The notes: a model not told the origin generated them from the sequence alone. 64,000 nucleotides of DNA from Mercurialis annua (GCF_937616625.2 NC_065571.1:932501-996500); one strand, 5' to 3'; positions 1 through 14,552 are shown, counted from the stretch's first letter. Program-made: numbers and translations.

Positions 1-1179
1 ATTTTTAAAGAGAGAAGGCTAAATCCTTTGGTTTAAGTTGAAAACCACTTAAAGAAAAACTAGTTCTTCATATATACTTAGCCGTATAGTACTATTTTTT
101 TATTGTATAAATCACTCACATTATTGTTTTAAGATCCATATAGCAATAGTAATAAAATAAAAGAGTAGGTATACCACCCATTCCACCGGCAAACCCAACA
201 ACATTGTCAAATCAAACATCACTTCAAATCATATATTTGTGTTATCTTCACCTCTCTCTCCCTCACAGGGAACCCGAAGTAAGCGAAAGAGTGGCGAGGA
301 AATGGGCAAACTGACCACACACCACCATCCCACCCCTTTGGCTTTCAATTATAACTAGCAAAATGGCCAAACGTTGCTATGGCTATTTATCAATTCTAAA
401 ATAATTAATATAAATTAAGAGTTAATTTACATATAAATATATGGATTCATACATGTTAACATATATTTAATTTAATTATCATATATAATTATCATTTATT
501 TCTAAATTAACTAAGTTGAACCAAAACGGTATAAAATTCTGATTCGCTGAATTAAAATTTTATATAAATATCAGATGTGATTTGATTTTTATTTTATCTC
601 TTAAATTATATTTTGTTTTTTTTTTCAAAATATAATTTGCTTTTATTTTTTACTGAAGAGAATTGAAAACTGAAATATGCTCCCTATATATATGAACCAA
701 AATTTTTCTTTCAAGTTATAGGTTTCTTTTATCTGTTGTTTATATTTAAAGACGAAAAGAAATATGATTAAATTTAAAATTTTGAGATCAAATTGAAATG
801 AGTTTATAATAATTTATTCATTTATATGATTTTTTAGATTTAGTTTTGAAAAAATATTATTGTCAACTCATATATAAAAAAATAGAATTTAAAAATAGAT
901 TTTTTTAAAAATTTGAAGGGTTAAATTGAAATATATTTTTTATAATATCAAGTTAATTAACATGAATAATATAAGCAAATAGTAGTGAATATGATTAGAT
1001 AAAATATATTAAAAAAATTGATTAAATTATAAAATAATTGTAAAACTCATCAATTTACATGTAAATAATTAAAAACATGTGCTTTGATATGTCGGTGGCA
1101 ATGACCAATAATAACAATCTTCGTCTTTATATCAGCAATCTTCGCTAAATTTTCTATTGGTGTAAAGAAAAAAAATAGC

Positions 1180-1320
1180 ATGTAAGGAACTTTCTTGACG
1201 CAAGTGAGGTCGTTGGTTCAAAACATACTCATATATATATGTAACCGTTTAAAATTTGAGGTTAGAGCTTTGCCTCCCGCGAGAGATCTATCCGACTCGA
1301 TTAAAAATTAATTTAAATAT
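1180..1320 (+). repeat. Possible tRNA-derived SINE fragment
   Basis: The motif GGTCGTTGGTTCAAAAC at about 1208-1224 resembles a Pol III B box, as in plant tRNA-derived SINEs. No intact tRNA cloverleaf can be folded by eye and no A box was confirmed, so this is at most a decayed fragment. Confidence 0.3.
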
Positions 1321-3727
1321 GAAAAGTTCAAAAGTGTTATCTTACAATTAGAACCCGTATAAACACCTCATGTACTCGGTAAATTTCCAAAATGAATATC
1401 TTTACCATTACGTACCTTGCCCAACATGATGCACACTTTTTAAGCATAGCAAAGGGTCGACAGGGTCTCTTAGTTTGTGCGTTGTAATCAATTCGCATGC
1501 TTAATAATTTTAATCAATCAGAGTCGTATTGATTTTAGGTCAATTAATTTCCGTTTTACATAAAGTAAAAGCGTTTAAGCATTGCGATACTCCAATTCAA
1601 AGGTTTTGATTTAAAATTGGATAGTATTATCTATAGTTAAATAAAATAGTTAAATATGAGTTTATATATTTACCTTTACTCATAAATTCAGATATCGCAA
1701 TAACTTTTTATTCATTCCCTAAAACAATCGATCAATATGTATAATCTAAGTAAATTTTTGCAAATGGCGAAAAAAAAAGTAAATTTTTGCAAAAGTATAG
1801 ATCTTCTTTTGATCGACAAAAAATATATTTCAGCAAACAAATAACCTTATCTTGCATCAAAATATGCATTAAATTATTCATATAAAAAATAGTACCATGT
1901 CAAACAAAAAATTATAACTGAAAATATTCAAAACAACAGTATTGTTTGAAATATCTATGATTTTCTTTTCACTTTGTAGATTATAAAAAAGGACTAAATT
2001 TATTTATTTTAAAATATTAAATATAAAAAATTTCAATAATTAATAAACAAAATTTATTTGGATATTAAATTGAAACCCTTCAAGTTATTCAGAAAGAATA
2101 CACGTGCTCTTTTAATTTTTTTGCCACTTAGATCCTCAATGTTTTTAAATAGTGCAAATAAACCCTTATTCTTTAAAAAACCACACAAATAAAAAGACTC
2201 GTATAATTTATAAATAATTTGAAGGACTTGTTTTAAGTTTAACCTAAAATATTTAAAGAATGATATAATTGTCAGGGAGACTCGTGAATGGACAGATGAA
2301 TACGAAGAGGATCATGTGGAAATTAGGACTGGAATTCCATGAGCACTTCCACAAATACCAGCCCTTTGATTCACTCATTGATTGATTGATTGATATAAAG
2401 GGTGAATTAGGTGGGGGCCATTTTAAAAGCAAAGAGTAATTAACATGTTATGTTTTTACTTTTTTACAGTCACTTTTTCTACAATTTTTTTGCCTATTTC
2501 CATAAAAACAACACTGTCACATGCAAACAAATAGAAAAATTATGTTCCTCCTTCATTTTGTGTTTTCACAGGAAGTTCAGGCCCCCTCGTGTGTATTTTT
2601 CTTCCTTTTTTGAAGATTTTTCAAATTATTTTTTTACAAATACTATTGATTTTATTAAATTTATTATTTAACTCAAAATACATCAGTAGATTAGTTTAAA
2701 AAAGAGCTAGTGCAACACTATCTAAACACAAATTAGTTTCTATAGTCGAAAATAAAAATCTCTTTCTAAATATATCAATACTCATCATATGGTAATTTAA
2801 ATTTTTGTACGTAAATTTATTAGTACTGGACGGACCTACGTAGAATACATAATGTGTAATTTTTCACCTTGAAGATGTAATTTTTTTTATAAAGTATTAT
2901 TATAAATTTGTCCATTTTAAAAAATATTCATTTTCATAACATTAGTAATAAAACATTTTGAATTCTGAATTTTTGACCACTATATGATCATTATATATAC
3001 ACCTACCAAAATTTTATTTTATTCATTTTCACTATCTAACTAAATAAATAATTTTATAAAATATCATGTATAAATAATATCGACAATAAAACTATACAAT
3101 TGTAGCCTTTTAATCATATAAAAATAAATGTGAGTATAACTTAAATTTTTTGAATCGTTAAAGAGAAAAAGCTAAACAATTTAGATCTTAAGGGTGGGAG
3201 GGAGTGATTTTCGAACTTTGGCAGGAACATCATTGTCTCTTCAGTCATATGATTATATATTTCTTAACAAATTATATTGTCATTTATATTCCTAACTAGA
3301 TCGATCAAAACTGTTTTTAATGTTTGTTCGATCTTCAACTTTAAACTTACTGAATTTGCAAATTCTTACAAGTTTGAGCTAATACAATTCTTACAAGTGG
3401 ACACATGTAGAGTGAAGAGAATGAATTTTATTTTTCTGGCGATCAAAAAGGAAGTACTATATAGAAAGTACTTATATTCTTTTGCTGCAAGAAAACAACA
3501 ACACTGTGGGTCTTCTATTACTATTTACACTATTGCCAAAGATTGAAAACCAATTCAATAGTATGTGTTGATGTTTTGAAATTGGAAATCTTTTTAGATG
3601 TCTTCTTGATGACCTAATTGTCTCCCAGTCAATGAACATTCACACATGCTATCAAATTCAAACTATATACTAATTTATATATATGAACTTTTAATTTGAT
3701 AAAATTTGATATTGGAAGTGGGTTCAT

Positions 3728-3850
3728 TGTAATTCATGGTAACAATTAAGCTTGCTATTACCAATGAGCTATAGAAGTAATGTGCTAGGTCGTGGTTCAT
3801 TTTCTCTTACAAACGTCTCCTTCCCAATTATCAATAAAAATTATTGTTTT
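3728..3850 (+). repeat. SINE-like fragment
   Basis: The segment has a B-box-like GGTCGTGGTTCA followed by CTTACAAACGTCTCCTTCCC and AATTATCAATAA. The same 3' layout (TCTCCCACAAACG, then CCAATTAT) occurs near 15110 and 32760. This suggests copies of one SINE family. Confidence 0.4.
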
Positions 3851-5723
3851 TCTTAACAAAAATTGGGTTGAGAAATTTTAAGATTAACGAGATTGAAAAG
3901 GTGATCTTTAATTGGATAAATCAAATAAAAACACTCAAGTTGGAGTGTTTGTGAGCTAGAGATTTCGAGATTACTTTCTAACCGAATTGTCACGTCGAGG
4001 CTTACGAGTCTAAACAAGTGTTTTATACAAAATCCCGACAATCTTTTTATCTCATAATAATATGTGAGTGGCAAGTAATGTGCGACGCCAATTCAACAAT
4101 AGAAAAGAAAGAAAGAAAACTAGAAGAGTATTTTTTATATATTTATCTATTTTATATCTCTAAATTTACATATATATATATATTGGTCGATTTTCATATT
4201 TCATGGTATTTTTAAAAAACATATGATATATTTTTTATTTCTTTGTTAATAAGCTTGAGCTTAATCGGGTCGAAGTCATAGTTTGAATACAATTTTCGGC
4301 CAAACATGAAAATTCAAATGTATTTAGATGTTTAGATACTTTTGTAATTCCTCTTTGACATAGTCCCGGTTTTTGGATTTTTGCCTTCCACTTTTTGTGA
4401 TTGAGCATAATAAATCATCATTTATCCAAAAAAAAAACTTATGTAACATGCACATTCAAGCTCGAGGTCAAGATTGGCATATAATTCGAATTAGGTTCAA
4501 CTCATTTACACCTCTAATCATCTCGTACTGCAAACAAGAGTACAAGGAAAAGAAAGGAAGAAAAAGATAGAAAAAAATATATTGATTGAGAATAGAAAAA
4601 GAAAAATTATGTGTGCAGAACAGAAAGAAAGTAATGAATTATGAAACAAAACAAACAAACAGTAGTGTCCCCATCTTTCTTCTTTGATGCTTTTCCCTTA
4701 CTATTTTTTTCTTCCATATCACTCAGCTCCATTATATATACTATAATGGAAACCCATCTTTTATTTATAAATTAAATTATCATTCAAATCATTGTTTTGA
4801 ATCTCTTCCCTGTAATGTAGCCCTTCTTGCTACTGTTTCTTTTGTTCACTAGTGACATTCATTCAATACAAAATCAACATGTATGGACAATGCTCAAGAA
4901 AAATACACCATTCTAAGTATAAAAATAACCATTGAATTGCACCTAATATAGCATAATCCATTCAATTATGTACCTAAAAATCTCTTTAGTACTCTGCTTG
5001 TTGACTCCAATGGGAGCAAATTTTGCTACTTTTAATATAAAATTAAGATACTCATCATCTTGAGTACAGCTTTTACTTAATTCCAATCTGTCTCTCTTGC
5101 ATAATAAAATTAAAAAAAGTTATTTACATATTAAATATCAATGTTTCACGTTTGCAGCGATTTAATTTCACTCTTTACAACGTCGCATTAGATATTCCAG
5201 TCTTTCGCGCATTTGCGTAAGGTAACCTTTAGTCGTTTTTTCACCAAAAATGTGTAAAAAAACGGAGTCAGTTTGTATAAAACAATCTCACAAAACAGAA
5301 ATATGTTACACAAAAGATTGAGATGCATAAAATTAAATCGCTATAAACATCAACCCGTCGAATTTTATATGCAAATAAAAGTAAAAAAAAAGTTGTATTT
5401 GATGATGAACAAAGAGAGAATTAATAATAGAGCAAGACAGAGATTGTTTTTTGGTAATCTCACCTCTACAAACTTACATTCCCAAAGCTGCTTTGTCCAG
5501 TGGCAAAAAATGATGATGATCATCATTATGAAATATGCAAATCACTGAAAAAAGCACCAAAGCCCACATTGTACACCTCCATTCTTCACCAATAGTTACT
5601 CAAATAGTAACATTAAAACAAAGATTTAAATCCTTTTTCTGCACAACTCTCAATTTCTTGACTTCATCTTCATCTTCCTCTTCATTTTTGTTGTCATTAA
5701 ATACATTTTTTAGCAAAATTTTG

Positions 5724-6301
5724 TTAAGGCATGAACAGCTTATTACCACATTTGCATCTCCAGGCTTCTGGGTAATACTCTAATGGCATACTTAAACCAG
5801 GTTGAATCGGGACATGAACTGGTTTACACGGTGAACACCGGCTACACTTGGATCTACACGTGGGCGGTGAAGAACCCGGTCCTCCGAGTCTTTTCTGAGT
5901 TACTAAAACTCGGTCATTGTATGTTGGAGTAGGATTACTACTTAACTCACTCACTCTTTGACCTTCTTCATTTTCTTGAAACCCACTGTTATTATTATTA
6001 TCTGCACGAAGAATTCAAGAAAATATAATGAACACAGTTTTAAGTTTCAAGAACTGGATTTCTAGGTAGCACAGACACGGACACGGAAAATATGCCCTTT
6101 AGACACGGTAAAATGGTGTTATTTTTTCGTGTTCGAAACGTCAAATGTCTCCGTGCTACCTAGTTGGATTTTGAAGCAAACAAACTTAAAAATCTTACCG
6201 AGTTGAGAAAAAGTTGCAGATGAGGAAGAGAAGAATAGCAAGAAAGTGAAAGCTGCGAGTGTCGATAAGTAGTGGCGGCGGCGGTGGTGTAGCACGGCCA
6301 T
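5724..6301 (-). CDS. EPFL4: EPIDERMAL PATTERNING FACTOR-like secreted peptide (EPFL4/5 type)
   Basis: This gene encodes a secreted cysteine-rich signalling peptide of 126 aa. The family acts in the apoplast on ERECTA-family receptors in stem growth and stomatal patterning. Exon 1 is 6301-6199 and exon 2 is 6001-5724, with intron 6198-6002 (donor GTAAG, acceptor GCAG, phase 1). Residues 1-31 form a signal peptide with basic HHRRRH followed by a hydrophobic stretch. The mature domain begins near residue 74 (GGPGSSPPTC) and ends EYYPEAWRCKCGNKLFMP, the EPFL4/5/6 signature. Six cysteines lie at 83, 87, 90, 93, 117 and 119, the number expected for the CHALLAH-type subgroup. A stop codon in frame five codons upstream fixes the start. 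The intron carries a 102 bp hAT-like MITE. Assignment to EPFL4/5 rather than EPFL6 is by motif memory and by neighbourhood with PEAPOD. Confidence 0.93.
6062..6163. mobile_element. hAT-like MITE in the EPFL intron
   Basis: A 102 bp element with inverted termini CTAGGTAGCACAGAC and GTCTCCGTGCTACCTAG. It is flanked by near-identical 8 bp direct repeats CTGGATTT (6054-6061) and TTGGATTT (6164-6171), a size typical of hAT elements. The same terminal sequence occurs at 49128-49305 and 51523-51990. Confidence 0.85.
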
Positions 6302-6959
6302 TGCCGACGTTAATCAGTAACAAAAAAGAGCTGTTTTGTATGAATTGTTTGAAAATTATTAGTGTGAATAATGGAAAAAGTATAGCATGTGAGCGTGTGG
6401 GAGGAGAGTCCAAGTCAAAGACATGGAGAGAAAAGATGAGAGAAAAGAAGAGAAAGTTTGTTTTATTGTTTGGCCAAAGGGGTTGGGTTGCGGGTTGAAT
6501 TGTGGGGTATTATTGTATTCTATAGACTATATATTATATTGTACATTATATACACCATGAATGATTGTGACAATAGTAATAGAGAGAACCTTATTCTACT
6601 TTTCAATTAATGTCATTATTGTGATTGGTAACTTCACTTAACCATGGTTCATATCTAGTAGAATATATTTGAATTATTTGCTTTCTCAACACCTCTTGCA
6701 GGGGCGGAACCAGCTACATGGATGAGGTAGCGACCGCTCTCACAATTTTTTTTATTTAATTATTCTTTTAAATTTTAATTTTTTTTAAAATATAATTATT
6801 TAATTTTAATTTTTATATAATTAGCCCCCTCAAATTTTATTTTGTACAAATTAGTCATTTTTATAATAGAATTTTTAGTTCCGCCTCTGACTTTTAAGTA
6901 ATCAAAATCGGACCGGACCAGTTATCTGGTCCAACTGATCCTAAAAATTAAAAATCTGG

Positions 6960-7236
6960 TACTGTCTCTAGTTTAAAATATTTGTCGCATTAAAAGATAA
7001 TTTAATACATAATATTTGTTACATTAGAGTTTTAAGAAAGTATTAATTACTATTTCTTTTAAATTTATCCCTAACAATAAATAACTTAGTAAGATAAAAG
7101 AATTAGTAAAATATCAAATAGTGATGATTAATATATACAATTTAGTAAAACTATATATAAATTAAGACATATTTATTAATTTTCTAATCTATGTGAAATG
7201 ACCAAATGCGACAAATATTATGAATCAGAGAGTGTA
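6960..7236. mobile_element. Stowaway-like MITE (TA target)
   Basis: The element runs from TACTGTCTCTAGTTT to ATCAGAGAGTGTA, with TA at each end. Next to the ends, ATATTTGTCGCATT and AATGCGACAAATATT are inverted copies. It resembles the element at 47340-47621 internally (shared CCCTAACAATAAATAACTTA-like text), so both belong to one family. It has inserted into an older CCGGACCAGTT-type repeat. Confidence 0.65.
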
Positions 7237-7529
7237 ACTGGATTAGACTGACACAATAAAACTAAACTGGTAGTTGATCTATAGTTGAACTGATAATTTA
7301 ACCGACAATAAAACCTGTTGAGTAGATAATTTTATCATAAACCGTGTCTCTCTTATTTTAGAAAAGATAGATTTTTGTAAAAAGTAAATAGTCGGATCGC
7401 TAACATAAAAATTTGAGTTTTTGAGTGATTTAGAATTTTCTCAATTTAAAATAATGCATTTTGAAATTGCTACAAATGTAAAAAGTCCATATTTAATATG
7501 CAAATAATTTTAAATAGGGAGGACAAGAT

Positions 7530-8078
7530 TAGGGGTGAGCATTCGGTCGGTTCGGTCAAAACCGATCCGAAAATGGCCAAACCGACCAAACCGAATGTTG
7601 TAATATTTTTGACCGAATCGACCGAACAAAGAACATTAACCGAATCTATTTCGACCGAATTTTTTCGGTCGGTTCGGTTAAATGGACTATTTATGGGCTT
7701 TTATGGGCCTTTTTTCAATTACATATGCTTTAAAGATCAATTAATTTTTTCTCACAAATTCAAATAATTGAATCCTATGAAAATTAGAAAGAAATCAAAC
7801 ATTTTTCTCACAAATCCAAACAATATACCATAGCAAGAATTAAATTCAAACAAAATATCAGTCCACTTTTCATAATAAGCATTCAAAATTTTAAGTTTTC
7901 GGTCGGTTCGGTTAAAGTGTAAATTTTAAATTGTTAACCGAACCATTAACCGATAACCAAAAATTTATATTTTTTTTAACCGAACCGACCGAATGGAAAT
8001 TTATCACCGAACCAAATCGACCGAAATTCACCGGTTCGGTCGGTTTGGTCGGTTTTTTCGAAACTTTGATCACCCCTA
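7530..8078. mobile_element. Non-autonomous hAT element
   Basis: A 549 bp element with termini TAGGGGTGAGCATTCGG and GATCACCCCTA, flanked by a perfect 8 bp duplication GACAAGAT at 7522-7529 and 8079-8086. Subterminal regions are filled with both orientations of TTCGGTCGGTTCGG. The 8 bp duplication and the termini fit hAT. Open frames within are by-products of the repeats. Confidence 0.9.
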
Positions 8079-11000
8079 GACAAGATGTTATTGAGCTGGC
8101 ATGCGATTGCTGCTCCGAAACAGCCGAAAAATAACAATGAATTATATAATGCTAAATAACAATGAATTATATAATGCTAAATTTTAAAAAATTGAAATGT
8201 AAAATTTACGTTCTAAATAGCTTGTTTAAATAATTATATATATACAAATAACATTTTTTTTATATAGCACATAATTAAATGAAAATTAAATGAAAATGAG
8301 TGGAACTCAAGTTCCAACCAAACATGAACAGTATATAGTTACTTTTGAATGGGGAGTATGGTTTAGATTCAACATGATTGATATTTGATAGTCCTTTCTT
8401 GTCTCATCCTCTGATGCATCTTGAAAGAGAGAGTTTGAGAGTGACTCAAATTGAAAACTATAAAATACCAATTGGGTGTTTAATTCAATATATTTGGTAA
8501 AATTGGGGTAAAAGGTAATATTTCCCAAATTAGAGGGTTTTCAGGTTGATGGCAACAATTATAATAAAGCAGCTACCGCACGTGTGGTCTGCCAGTGTAC
8601 GTGTGGTGGAAAAAATAACGAATACGGGAATTGCTGTCAAGGTTTTAGTTAGGAACAATTCACAATCCGATTTAACTAAAATTAAACTGCTCTAAATTAA
8701 ATAAATTGAATTTAGAATAAAATATAATGTGCCGTAAATTGTTATATGTTAAAAATATTAAATTTATATATAACTACTTGATGACAATCACAATTATTTT
8801 TTTGTAAATTTAATATAAATTTAACTTATATAAATTTAAGCAGGAGCCGAAATAATTATATTACAAAGAACCAAATCGCAATGCATTATACGTGGGGTTT
8901 GATAATTGAAGGGGTCAAATTATAATATATTTTTTAAATACTTTTTAGCCAATATTTAAAATTAGTGAGGTCAAGGCCCCTCATACCCTCATACTCCGTC
9001 ATTAAATTCAAAATCGATTTTTTTTTATGGAGAGCGCTTATAAAAGAAATTGTATCGGCAACTTTTAGCAAAATGATATATAGTATATTTATATCATTTG
9101 AGTTATGGCCTAAATTTAATTTTAATGTGTTTTACGAATTATTTACAAAATAAAAAAAAATAGGTATAAATTTAATTTTTTTTAAGACATTTGTATAAAC
9201 TTCTTTTAATTATGAGTTTTAGACTATAAATTAATCATCCATTTAAAATATGAAAACATAAACTAAATAGATTTAACTCCTTTAAAATATATTACATACT
9301 TTAAATCGATCATTAATATATTGTTGCAATATATAAAAAAAAATTAGAAATATAATTTAATATAGTAAAACTTCTACCCTAAAAATCTTACCCACCCACC
9401 CCACCATAATTGTTAAACCCCTCTCTCTGTCTCTCTTCTGAAAGTACTATGCTCTAATAAATTATGGGTACGTGACCCATTCGAGACCTACAACAGTACC
9501 CGTCAGGCATCAACCCAACGACAGACCAAGATATTGAAAGAGTTAAAAAAAACCTTATGGTAAATATAAATGAAAAAGAATTATAAATTCTTTAATTCTA
9601 GTTTTGCTTCCATGATCTTTCTGTGAGTGCGGGCCTAAAAAAAACCTAGCAGTAGCCAGTCGAGTGCTTCGAAAATCTGGTCTGGTTTGGTTCAGTGATG
9701 ATGATGATGATGATCAATGGAAGTTTGTTGGGTTCGGTGGCATTTATTAGGGCAAGAGAGAGAGATAAGAGTTGGTTCTGTAGCTCTTACACATGGCTGG
9801 CTACCTCAGAGGTTCTGGTTTGGCTCTTATAAGGTAATCTAACTAGGTTATATATTAGCATGCATGCCACAACCACTAATCTTTGAGCCAAACTGGTTTT
9901 TCAGATCAGAGTTTTAAGGTTAATTTTTGTTTAAAAACTTTAAAATTTAGTGGTGATTTTAATTTCAGTAACGTGGTTAAACAGAGAAAAGCTGAGTAGC
10001 TTTGCATGCAAACAAGAAAATTTTCCAAAAGGTTAGGTAATGCTATAGGGCTGGTTGGTAGAAACTGTCAAGTGGAAAGTGGACCTCACATATCAAGTCC
10101 ACCACGTAGGATTTGAACCATCCATTTAATACGTGACACGTGGTGTGTTTATTTATATGAGCCAATTAATGAAAGGCGCGTAGATATGGGTAAATTAATC
10201 AAACACTTATGAATTTTCTCATAATTTATACTTCGCATACCAATTGTTTCAGTATTAAATGATGTGATCCTTTAATTTTAAAAACGTCCGAACCGGTGGC
10301 TGAACACGGATACCAATTTATGGACTAACCAATTGAGTAAAATTATACAAATAAATAAAATCATATATTATTAAAATAATATCAATATAAAAGAGTTTAT
10401 AATCATGAGAGTTCAACTATCTATTAACTAGTAATAGTTATTAAGTCATTAGTCTGAACCTAAGAACATTTATCTCATGTGACATTTTACTTTATAACCC
10501 ATAGATAATCAATTAGTCCTACCTATTAATCAATAATATTTCTAATAATTCATTGTCTAACCTACGGTTCAATCTATTATGCATTGGACTGTATTTTTTT
10601 TTTTTTAAGGATTCGTTGGTTCAAACAACTGGTCGTTTTTCGGCTGAACCATCCAGTCTGATACGGTTTGTCAATCACTAATGCAAATAAAATAAGATGT
10701 TCTATTAAAATTTCATAATCGTTAAAGACAAAGAAAAAACTAATAAATGGTTCATAATTTTTTTGAGAAAAACGGTTTATAGTTTTATCCATTTATTTTA
10801 GCTTTTCCCAATACGTTAATCTCTTTTCCTAAAAATTCTCAACAATTTAGTCTCTTTTTTAACGTCAATATTAACAATTTTTCATTCACATAAACACTCT
10901 AATCACTAATGAATTTATAAGGACCGCATTGTTTGAACCTAAAATCCGAGAGACGTAACCGTAAGTTACGATAGATATCAGAAGTACTATATTATATATA

Positions 11001-12797
11001 TACGTACTGTAGCAATCCAAGAAGAAGAGAGGCCTTATTAAATGATCTGAATGGATAGATTTATTATAACCTAATTGCAGAAAAAGTTTGTTCTGAATTT
11101 GGTGATGAACAGTGTGGACCTACTACTTGTTAATTGAGGGACAAGTTATGGCAGCAAGCAACCATTGCTTTTGAAATGGGTTTGGATTGGATACATTGGG
11201 TATACAAAATTGAAAGAGACACTTCATACTAATAGGGGTACTATTTATAAGTAGTAGTATATTATTATATGCTACCAACATTATATATATGATTCTGCAA
11301 ATCCTTTTAGTCTGTTTTCTGTATTATTTTGTACAGTTTTTGATTCAGAAATTCAAAAGGCCTTTCTTTTTATTTTGTTTATGTGATATCCTTTTCACCT
11401 TTGTGACGGAACGGAGGCAGTGGAGCACCCAATTTATTCATATATATGATAATGTTTTATATAAATATATATCTTTTCCTGTTTCTGGTTTCGTATTTTT
11501 GTGTGCTGCGTGATTGGTTTAAATATATTTTATTTCGAAATGACTACATTAGTGTTTGGTATAATTAATGTTTTATTTAATCATTTTATGTTTATTTTTA
11601 GTGAATTACTTAATTTGTAAATGAATTTTATTCTAGTTAGATAGGAGCGATTTTTATATTACAAATGAAATCAATCCACTTGTTTTTAAACAAATAGGTA
11701 ATAATTTGATTAAAAATTTAATAGAACTAATTCAATTAGCTAGTGGATTATAAAAACCGTTTAAAAATTTAACATAACTAAATTTTATCCAGCACGTTTT
11801 CAAAAGATGTTTATAGTATATTATTAAACGTGTGAAAACTATTGCTCTACTCTATATTTATAGGCATTATTCTGAAAAAGAAACGCATTATAAGAAGTTA
11901 AAATTATTTTGAATATTAACGTATTAAATTATCAATAATTTTTTATGAGATTTTGCAAAGTTATTTATAATTTTTTTTTCTTCTAAATTTAGTAAATTTA
12001 GCTTTTATTCAAAGACAAACTTAACATAAAGACAGAATTATACTTTTATTCGGTGAAGATATGTTTGACAAAAGTACTTCTAATAAAGAGCTTATGAATT
12101 TTTTTAGTTAGAAGCTTTTGTTATTTTGGTATGTAAATCAAATCATTACTATATTCAGAAAGAACATCTTTTTTTGATAATTGGACAGTGTTCAATCCAA
12201 CTATTTGAGCGCGAAACACATCGAAGATATTTATATTTGAATTTGATTTCAATTGGAGTTCAGTAGAAAGATCTAATTAATCATTAAAAATTATCATATG
12301 TACGTCATTTTTAAATTTTAATGCATAAAATATAAAATTTAGAGGCATGCATGAGGCATGTCCAGTTTTACGAGCCTCACGAACCTCTTTAATTTATATT
12401 CGAAATCGGTTCGAAATTAAGCTCCAATAGCTCGGGCACAACTCAGTTTTCTTGAATCTATTTTGATTTGTTTAAAAGGTGATATGAGTAATTTGTGAGT
12501 AATCCAACTTTTTTAATTTTTCCATAAATTAATAATATCGTTTAAAATCAATAAGAGTAACTCGTTTTAACTAATTTAATCATAATATTTTAATTACCAT
12601 GTAAAATAAACTTAATTTTCCACAAGATATAACTTATTCAGTTTTATTTATTAGAGGGAGAAGTTGCAAAAATGATAATGTATAGTCCGCGTCTCTTGTA
12701 AGCACTCATGTATTTTAAAATGTTATAGATAACTCTAACGTCTTGAAAATGTATCAAAAAATTATAAAAATTAGACGATGTTAAACAAAAATATAAA

Positions 12798-13371
12798 GAC
12801 TTAATTACTTAAAAAACCCTCACCTTTAATTTTATTTTCGTTTATACCCTGGCCTAGAAAAATTGTCACAAATACTCATGACCTTGTCTTTATGTTTCAC
12901 TTCTACCCCAAATTTCAAAAAAAAATATGATTTATTGAAAATAACTAAATATAAGGGTTATTTTATACCTTTTTCTAATAAAAATATTACAAACAAATAC
13001 TTCATCTATAAAAACGCTCAAATAAGTCCTAAAATTAATTAATTTTTTAATTTAAATAAAATAAATAAAATAAAATATTTTTTATTAATTACAACCTACA
13101 ATTATACTCCAATTTAAAAAACCGCTAATATTATTATTTTCAAAAAAAATTCGATTTTTGTATAATTAATAATATTGATGTGTAATTAGAATATATACTA
13201 AAAATTAAGGACTATTTAAAACTTTTTTTCAAGTAAAGAGAGGTAAATTTAATACCTCGAGGGTAGAGGTGAAACATAAAGACAAGGTCATGAGTATATG
13301 TGACAATTTTTCTAGGTCAGGGTATAAACGAAAAAGAAGTTAAAGGTGAGGGTTTTTTAAGTAATTAAGCC
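12798..13371. mobile_element. Mutator-like MITE with ~110 bp inverted repeats
   Basis: A 574 bp element with long inverted ends (GACTTAATTACTTAAAAAAC and its complement near GGTGAGGGTTTTTTAAG). It is flanked by a 10 bp direct repeat AAAATATAAA at 12788-12797 and 13372-13381. Long terminal repeats with a 9-11 bp duplication fit Mutator-like elements. There is no transposase coding region inside. Confidence 0.85.
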
Positions 13372-14169
13372 AAAATATAAATGGAGTTGAGCTCTTGTGT
13401 CTTTTTAATGCGTTTTTAAGATGTTAGAGTCATTTTTGAGATTCAAAATACATAAAATACTTGGAAAAAACACATGTTATACATTACGTCCATTTTTATA
13501 CTTTTTTCTTTATTTTATTTTTCTCCAAAACCTTTTCCCTATATTTAATGTAACTAAAACATTCAAAGGACTTCTATTATATGCACCACCAATGAATATA
13601 AAAGACTTCTTTTTGTCATTCGGGAAGGACAGATTTTGTTTGGAGAACAATTTAATCATATAATCTTAGCATTGTCCATACCAAATGAGTATTTGTATGC
13701 ACCAGTGTATATATAATCTAGTATTTTTCTTTTTTTTGATAAAAATAGAATATAGCTAAATTAATTGTTAGGTGCTAATTTCATTGGAAACATCAATAAC
13801 AAGCTGAGTTGAAATTGAGGTCAAATTTGAGATTTCAGGATGCAGTTACAGAGTCCAACCATTCAAAATTTCAAATTAGTCCTCACTTGCCAAGGATTTA
13901 GTTTACAGTGTCATTAAAAAAAAGTTAAATTTCGTATTATATAGAAGTATGTCTTTCTGTTTCAAATATTTTTAGCATATGAAATATTAAAAATTACTTT
14001 TATTATCTCTTCTGGGTTGGATCAAGCTGGGCCCAAAGACAATAATTTACGGGAGCCTGTCTAATTAACCCGGCCCTACTTGCTCCAAGCTCAGCCCATG
14101 ATTATTATTAACGTAAGCTATCATTGTTTATGGCTTTATACCTTTATGGAGTTGTCCTGTTATTTTTAA

Positions 14170-14541
14170 GGCTTAATCACCAAAAAAAACTCCACTTTTT
14201 AACCCCTTTTCAAATGCACCCTGACGTTGCAATTTTGTCAGTTGCACCCTAATTCGCACCTTTGGTTTTCAATTCCACCCTCAAGTATTAAATTGATTTC
14301 TTCTCCATTTGGAAAAAATTAAAATAAGTCATCCATTTTTAACTTTTTGTGTGGAAAAGAGTTCAAACGAGTACTTTATAAGGGTTTTTATGAATTTTTC
14401 CCGAGTAAAAAAGAGTCCAATTTGATTTTGAGGGTGGAATTGAAACTCAAAGGTGCGAATTAGGGTGCAGCTGACAAAATTGCAACGTCATGGTGCAACT
14501 GAAAAGGAGCTAAAAGGTGGGTTTTTTTTAGTGATTAAGCC
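14170..14541. mobile_element. Mutator-like MITE, first of an adjacent pair
   Basis: A 372 bp element starting GGCTTAATCACC and ending TAGTGATTAAGCC, with inverted repeats of about 115 bp. The 9 bp target duplication TATTTTTAA is perfect (14161-14169 and 14542-14550). The termini resemble those of 12798-13371 and 55886-56389, so the three form one group. Confidence 0.92.
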
Positions 14542-14552
14542 TATTTTTAATT

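Larger units (their letters stand above)
1..5560. other. Gene-poor AT-rich intergenic region
   Basis: No coding region with recognisable similarity or sensible codon pattern was found. The stretch is very AT-rich. It holds SINE-like fragments around 1180-1320 and 3730-3850 and a somewhat GC-richer patch at about 2270-2440 with no recognisable content. Short open frames here are low-complexity chance products. The last few hundred bases probably include the 3' flank of the EPFL gene, which is transcribed towards this side. Confidence 0.6.

Noticed and set aside
1195..1240. tRNA-like B box
   Set aside because: No A box, acceptor stem or anticodon arm could be assembled; treated as a SINE fragment.
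6195..6498. Overlapping frames on both strands at the EPFL first exon
   Set aside because: Only the frame from 6301 gives a signal peptide that splices in phase to the EPFL domain; the others are shadows.
11289..11513. Hydrophobic 74-codon open frame
   Set aside because: Composition is that of AT-rich random sequence, with no homologous motif and no splice partners.
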